Shown piece by piece: positions 59,689 through 64,000 of a DNA stretch of 64,000 nucleotides (position 1 is the stretch's first letter; every line of letters begins with the position of its first letter). The stretch comes from Volutella citrinella. Taxonomy: Eukaryota > Ascomycota > Sordariomycetes > Hypocreales > Nectriaceae. Under the pieces are notes generated by a model. That model did not search any database, was not told where the DNA came from, and saw nothing but the letters and a program-made list of their open reading frames with translations. The DNA lies in the NCBI GenBank assembly GCA_034401135.1, contig JAWZSP010000004.1, forward strand, positions 4,092,001 through 4,156,000, written 5' to 3'. The translations under genes were made by a program, and so were the position numbers.

Positions 59689-61313
59689 CCGACCGAACGC
59701 GCCGTGGCTCACTCCTCCTCCGCGGACCCATCCATCACTGGGGCTGCAGCGAGTGGCCCGACCTGCCCAGCATTTTCGGGCATGGATGATGGAGCTGGCG
59801 AGCATGGGACAAGGGCGCGCGACTGACTGACTGTCATTGTCGACAAGGGTGGACTGGGCGCACTGGGGCGACAGGGTACGAATCGAGACTGCCACGGTTA
59901 ACTCGTACGGCAGCTACCGGCACTGCATTGACGTCCAATACCACGTACAGGGCTCGGCTGCGACGCACCGACGCCCTGCGATCGATGCGCCGCTCCACCA
60001 TGTACGCAATCAAGCAACTGCGGAACGCCCAGCCCACTACCGACGGGGCTTAGTTTGGGGCCTATGATACAGGGCAATCATATGGCCCAATTGGCCATGG
60101 GCATGGGGCATGGGCAAGGCACGTCCACGGTCAACGGTCCCAGTGCAGTACATTCGGCAGCAGCTCATCCGTCGCCCCAGCCATCTCGCTCGAGGTCAGT
60201 CCGCCCACCGTGGTGCTCTGTGTGTTTTTGTGCTGGTCCTAGCTGCACACGAGGTCCGGACGACGAGGTACTACGTCGTAAGTACGAGAAAAGGGCATGG
60301 GCAGGGCATGGGCACGGACACGGGCATGGGGGACGTATAGGATGGGATGGGATGGGAGAGGATGGGATTCCAAACCACAACCCTCCCTCCAGGGCGCGGT
60401 ACTCTTGATATTGCTTGCTCCCAAACGGCAACGGCCACTACCACCATGACAGCCAATTACTGCCGACGACTTTGATGAAGGACGTTTCGAAAAATGGCCC
60501 GATGAAGCCGGACCTGGCTGGCCAGGTTTTTCTGCCCTAATAATTATGCCATTCCTACGGATGTAGGGCTCCTGGATGATCCTAGTCTGGGCCGCGATGG
60601 TTCCCTCCCAATTGCTTAGCCTCTTCATTGGTAGGAGCAGGTACCATAGTCGCGCAGCCAGCAGCAGCCGCGAGTGCAACCTCCTCCCGCAAGCCTGTTG
60701 CTGATCAAGCGCCACTGCATTCGGCCGCTTGCCCTTATTATTATTAGTAGTAGTAGTAGTGTAGTGAGGGCAACGAGAGCACGGCCGTGAGCAGCCAGCC
60801 AGGCGAGCAACCGTTCGCGCGCGCTAGCGGGCAACCCTGTGGGCGGCACTTACAAGTTACATGCCTCCTATGCTTGGTCGTCCTTGGAGCGACTAGTCGC
60901 TTTGGACGGTTGCGGGTGCACTGGGGCTGCACTTGTCAGCCGCCGGCGTTGCGTCCGCCTTGCCCCCCAATCGCGGACGTGGCTGCTGGTGGTGGGCCAT
61001 TCTCCATACTGGCAGCCAGACTCGTGGGTTCCTGGATCCTCTCCCCAAGTTGCATCCGTACCTTGCCTAGATCGCTCGATACGGCGAGACAAGTCACCAT
61101 GGAGGGCCCAGGAGGCGTCTGCTGCTGGTCCCTCCATCCCTTCCCCCCCTCCCGAATGGCCCCCCTCCCGTCTGCAGACGGTTGTATGTCCTTATGTCGT
61201 TTCTGGCAGCGGAGCCAAAGTGGGCGAGAAGAGGGATGGACAAGGCAGGATGAGGGAGTGACATGAGAGAAGTTGAGAACGTGGGTTGTTCGGAGAGTGA
61301 ATAGTGCCGTTTT

Positions 61314-61376
61314 GGAACCCGCCCTCGCCGTCACCCTCGCCGTCACCCTCCTCACGCCTCACCCTCGACCCTCGCC
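61314..61376. repeat. CCCTCGCCGTCA-type minisatellite
   Basis: Repeated CCCTCGCCGTCA and shorter CCCTCG/CTCAC units on the plus strand. Confidence 0.65.
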
Positions 61377-61574
61377 CTTGCTTGCCCATGCCATGCCCGT
61401 GCCCGTGCCCTTACATCGCCTCGCCGCCGTCAACTCGACTCGACATTGACCGCGGCGGCGGCGGCGGCCCTCTTTGTTTCGAGCCCGCGGCCATCGAATG
61501 ACGGGCGATGAACAATTGGATCCGGATCCTTTGTCTGCAAGTCTCCAGTTAGCCAAGCACAGCATTGGTGGGCG

Positions 61575-61672
61575 TGGGCTTGGGGCTTGGGCTTGCTTGG
61601 GCTCGGGCTCGTGCTTGGACTTGGACTTGGACTTGGACTTGGGCTTGGACTTGGGGACATGGACTTGGGCGT
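61575..61672. repeat. Hexamer minisatellite GGACTT/GGGCTT
   Basis: About a dozen imperfect 6-bp units; the central part (61615-61640) is four or more perfect TTGGAC copies. Because the period is 6, each frame gives a dipeptide repeat, for example Ser-Pro or Lys-Ser on the minus strand. Confidence 0.8.
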
Positions 61673-62159
61673 GCGGTTTCGACACCACAGACCAGACTGA
61701 GAAGGCTTAGGCCTCTTGCCCGGCACGTTTACGTCAAGGTGATTTTGGGTCCCCTCCCACCACTACCTTGCCTGCTTCGACACACGACTACGACCGCAGC
61801 GTACTAGTAGCAGCACCACCCAGCCGGCGAAGTAGCAAGCAATTGGAACTGTCGTCACGCTTCCGTACACTGCCCGGCTGGCCATTGGTCGTTGAGATTG
61901 AACCATTACCTCGCACCTCGTGTGGAGGTATAGTGGGCACCCTCGGTACTTGCCTGCTGCGAGACATCGCTGCCGGCAACAAAGTAGCAGACTGTAGTTG
62001 GACAAGGAGGTTGATGTCGGCACAGGCAGATAGCGACGTCAACCGTCCAGCCCTAGCATCCCATCCCCATCTTCTCGTTCCTAGTGCTGCCGGCGTCCCC
62101 AAGCATAGCAAGGCGTGCCCGGTTAGCGACCGCGCGAGTGATTGTGCGTGCGCGCGCAA

Positions 62160-63990
62160 ATATCAGCATATGATAGCCCCTCTGCTCTCTCCTCTCTGGC
62201 CATTTCCACCTTCATCCTGCTGTTCTGCTGTCCTCTGCCTCTGTTCTGTGCCTGTGCGTTGGCAGAGTGCTCAGTCGTTCCTTTTCAGCTGCAGCAGCTG
62301 TCGTCGGTCCGTGTTAGTCACTCCAGTGAGTCCAGTCGCCATATCCATATCCGTCACCTTGTCGTGGACCATCTCATCTCAATCTGGGATCTCTCTCTCA
62401 CACCACCTCTCACGATTGGCACACGCCCCCCCCCCCCCCCCCCTCCCCCCCCCCGTCGTCGCTCTTCCCACCCTCTCTGTGTGCTCTGTGGTGCCTCCAG
62501 GCCAGTTGCTGCGACGGAGCACGGCTACTACTTATTACCATTGCTACTTGTCGTCGGCGTCCCGCATCTTTAATTGTCTCGCCCTGTGCTCTCCATCCTC
62601 TCCGCGCTCGTCACTCTCCAAGTCCGGCCATCTCACAGTTCGGCCTCTGGACCCGGGAGCTGTTCTCTCCCTTGTCCGTCGCGACACCCAGCGTCAACCT
62701 GCCCGCCCGCCGTTTGCATCCCAGCTTCAACGTGCGCCTCCACCCCGTGTGCAGCCGGCCTTCTGGACCACCAACACCCTAACGCAAAACAGAGCGGCCT
62801 TGCCATTCACATTCGCCTTGATCCGGAGGGCGAGTGGCCGCGAGCTCCGTCTTCCGTCGAGTCGGTCGTGTGTCGTTTGTTGGCGGCCAGCAACGGCCTG
62901 TGGTGCCCAGCCCAGCCCAGCCCGGCCTTGCCCTTCCCGTTGTCCCGGTCCGGCCATCAGAGACGAGACATCCAGATTCAGATTTCAGGGACCAGCAACA
63001 GAACCAACACACCCGCCCGGCGTGGGGAATTTTTCCTGTTTTTGCGTCGCGGCCCATCTTAGTGGAAAGCAGCAAGGTGGAAAACGGCAACGGTCACGGC
63101 AACAACCTTCAGCAGCAGCTCACACTCGCACACGCGCCGCTCTGGAGCCCAGCCCACGACGACAGAGGGAGTGCTCCTGCTCGTGCCTTTGCTTGGCTTT
63201 TGGTTCTGGCCCGCCTGGTGTCTCTCCTTGGAACAGAGAGCAGCCGTCAGATAGCAGAGATTAGAGAGAGACGCGAAGCACGGTGCTCTGCCCTACGTGC
63301 CTGCCTGCCCTGCCCGCCTGCTTTCCTTCCTACTTGACAGGAGTGACGGATGGTCTGCAAGCCAGACAGCTAGCCAGCTAGCCCGACCCTTCCTGCCGCT
63401 TTCTTGCCCAACGCAAGCAGTACCAGGCAACAAGCAACATCAACCTCAACCTCAGCAGCAACAGCAACAGCAACAAGCCACATCTCCAAGGTCGATCGAG
63501 ACCAGGTGAGTGTGCCTTCTCTTGGTACACAGAGCATACCAGCAGCAGCACCTTCCAGCACGCTACGCCGTCTCGACCACCACCGCCGGCTCCGTCCATC
63601 CTGACTGCCAGCGAGGTCGAAAGCGCTGGACGCAGATACGGCAGCTCCCACCCGCATCCACTTGCATATCCACTCTGCGCTCACTCCCACATTCGGCCTC
63701 TCCATCCGCCTCCATCCACACCCCCCTCCCCACCGTCACCCGCACTCGCACCTTTCACCTCACTCTCACCCACTCTACTACTCCTACTCCCACTCCCCTC
63801 TCGGCCTCGTCGCTTCGCACGCACTCACTCATCCAGTTCGCTCTATCCCACTCTGCTCTGGACGGAAGGGAATAGCCGCCGCTGGGGCACCAGGCCGGAC
63901 TCAGGAAAGAGCCGGACGCAGGACACGGGACGCCGTCAAAACAGCATTGGTCCCCGTTCAAAGCCCCGACACCTCGACTCTTCTGCCGCT
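62160..63990 (+). promoter_or_regulatory. CT-rich leader of a probable gene beyond the right edge
   Basis: Long CT- and C-rich tracts, a CAG/CAA-rich block (63455-63480) and a canonical CCAG/GTGAGTGTG splice donor at 63505/63506 suggest a plus-strand 5' UTR exon and intron. No coding exon is recognised before the window ends. Confidence 0.4.
62426..62454. repeat. Poly-C tract C18-T-C10
   Basis: 29 bases with a single T. Such tracts are often length-variable and prone to assembly error. Confidence 0.9.
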
Positions 63991-64000
63991 GTCAAACAAG

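Larger units (their letters stand above)
57898..64000. other. 6.1 kb right-hand region without a supported gene
   Basis: It holds the TDP1 3' flank, a 9-bp inverted repeat at 57980-58007, several minisatellites between 58635 and 61700, and from about 62160 onward a CT-rich plus strand that looks like the leader of a gene beyond the right edge. A 498-codon frame at 61768-63264 starts with a non-ATG codon, has no domain, and is explained by the low stop-codon density of CT/GC-rich sequence. Confidence 0.55.

Noticed and set aside
61768..63264. 498-codon plus-strand open frame
   Set aside because: It begins at a non-ATG codon, has no domain or plausible composition (Ser/Arg/Pro/Cys noise), and lies in CT/GC-rich sequence where stop codons are rare.

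Overview
The window is nuclear DNA of a filamentous ascomycete (Pezizomycotina). The protein sequences look most like Sordariomycetes, possibly Hypocreales, but that placement comes from pattern recognition and not from a search. The evidence for a fungus is short spliceosomal introns (about 50-200 nt, GTRNGT donors, CTAAC/CTGAC-type branch points, YAG acceptors), CT-rich leaders before start codons, a fused ADE5,7 purine enzyme, a Tup1/RcoA co-repressor, ERG3, and RNase MRP protein Rmp1. Seventeen genes are supported, and nearly all are housekeeping genes. No tRNA, rRNA, CRISPR array or intact transposon was seen.

Layout, left to right: the 5' part of a cytosolic malate dehydrogenase gene (-, cut by the window edge); ribosomal protein eL28 (-); a UPF0357 membrane protein (+); ERG3 sterol C5-desaturase (-); an 8.6 kb gap; Tup1/RcoA (+); Rmp1 (-); an AVT1-like vacuolar amino-acid transporter (+); a Ksp1-like kinase (-); an 8.5 kb gap; enolase-phosphatase Utr4 (+); 25S rRNA methyltransferase Bmt2 (-); ribosomal protein uL23 (+); Tim8 (-); an Alr/Mnr2-type CorA Mg2+ transporter (-); Spc1 (+); Hrt1/Rbx1 (-); Ade5,7 (+); an Edc1/PNRC-like decapping co-factor (+); a flavin amine-oxidase-like enzyme (-); Tdp1 (+); and a 6.1 kb tail that looks like the promoter and leader of a gene beyond the right edge.

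Convergent neighbours lie 0.17-1.8 kb apart. The largest complete gaps (3.1-8.6 kb) are mostly between divergent genes, so they probably hold large promoters and leaders. They contain CT-rich tracts, GTACC-rich inverted repeats, minisatellites, and one unusual 200-bp run of consecutive stem-loops near 12.3-12.5 kb. The clearest functional pairing is the shared promoter of BMT2 (25S rRNA methylation) and RPL25/uL23 (a 25S rRNA-binding protein). It carries an E-box, a CCAAT box and an AACCCTAA element within 60 bp. No clear new multi-gene system was found. The best leads are the stem-loop cluster, the decapping-factor homologue, Tdp1 with a ubiquitin-interacting motif, and the uncharacterised flavoenzyme.

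For spliced genes the exon coordinates in the evidence were worked out by hand from splice sites and checked for an unbroken frame.
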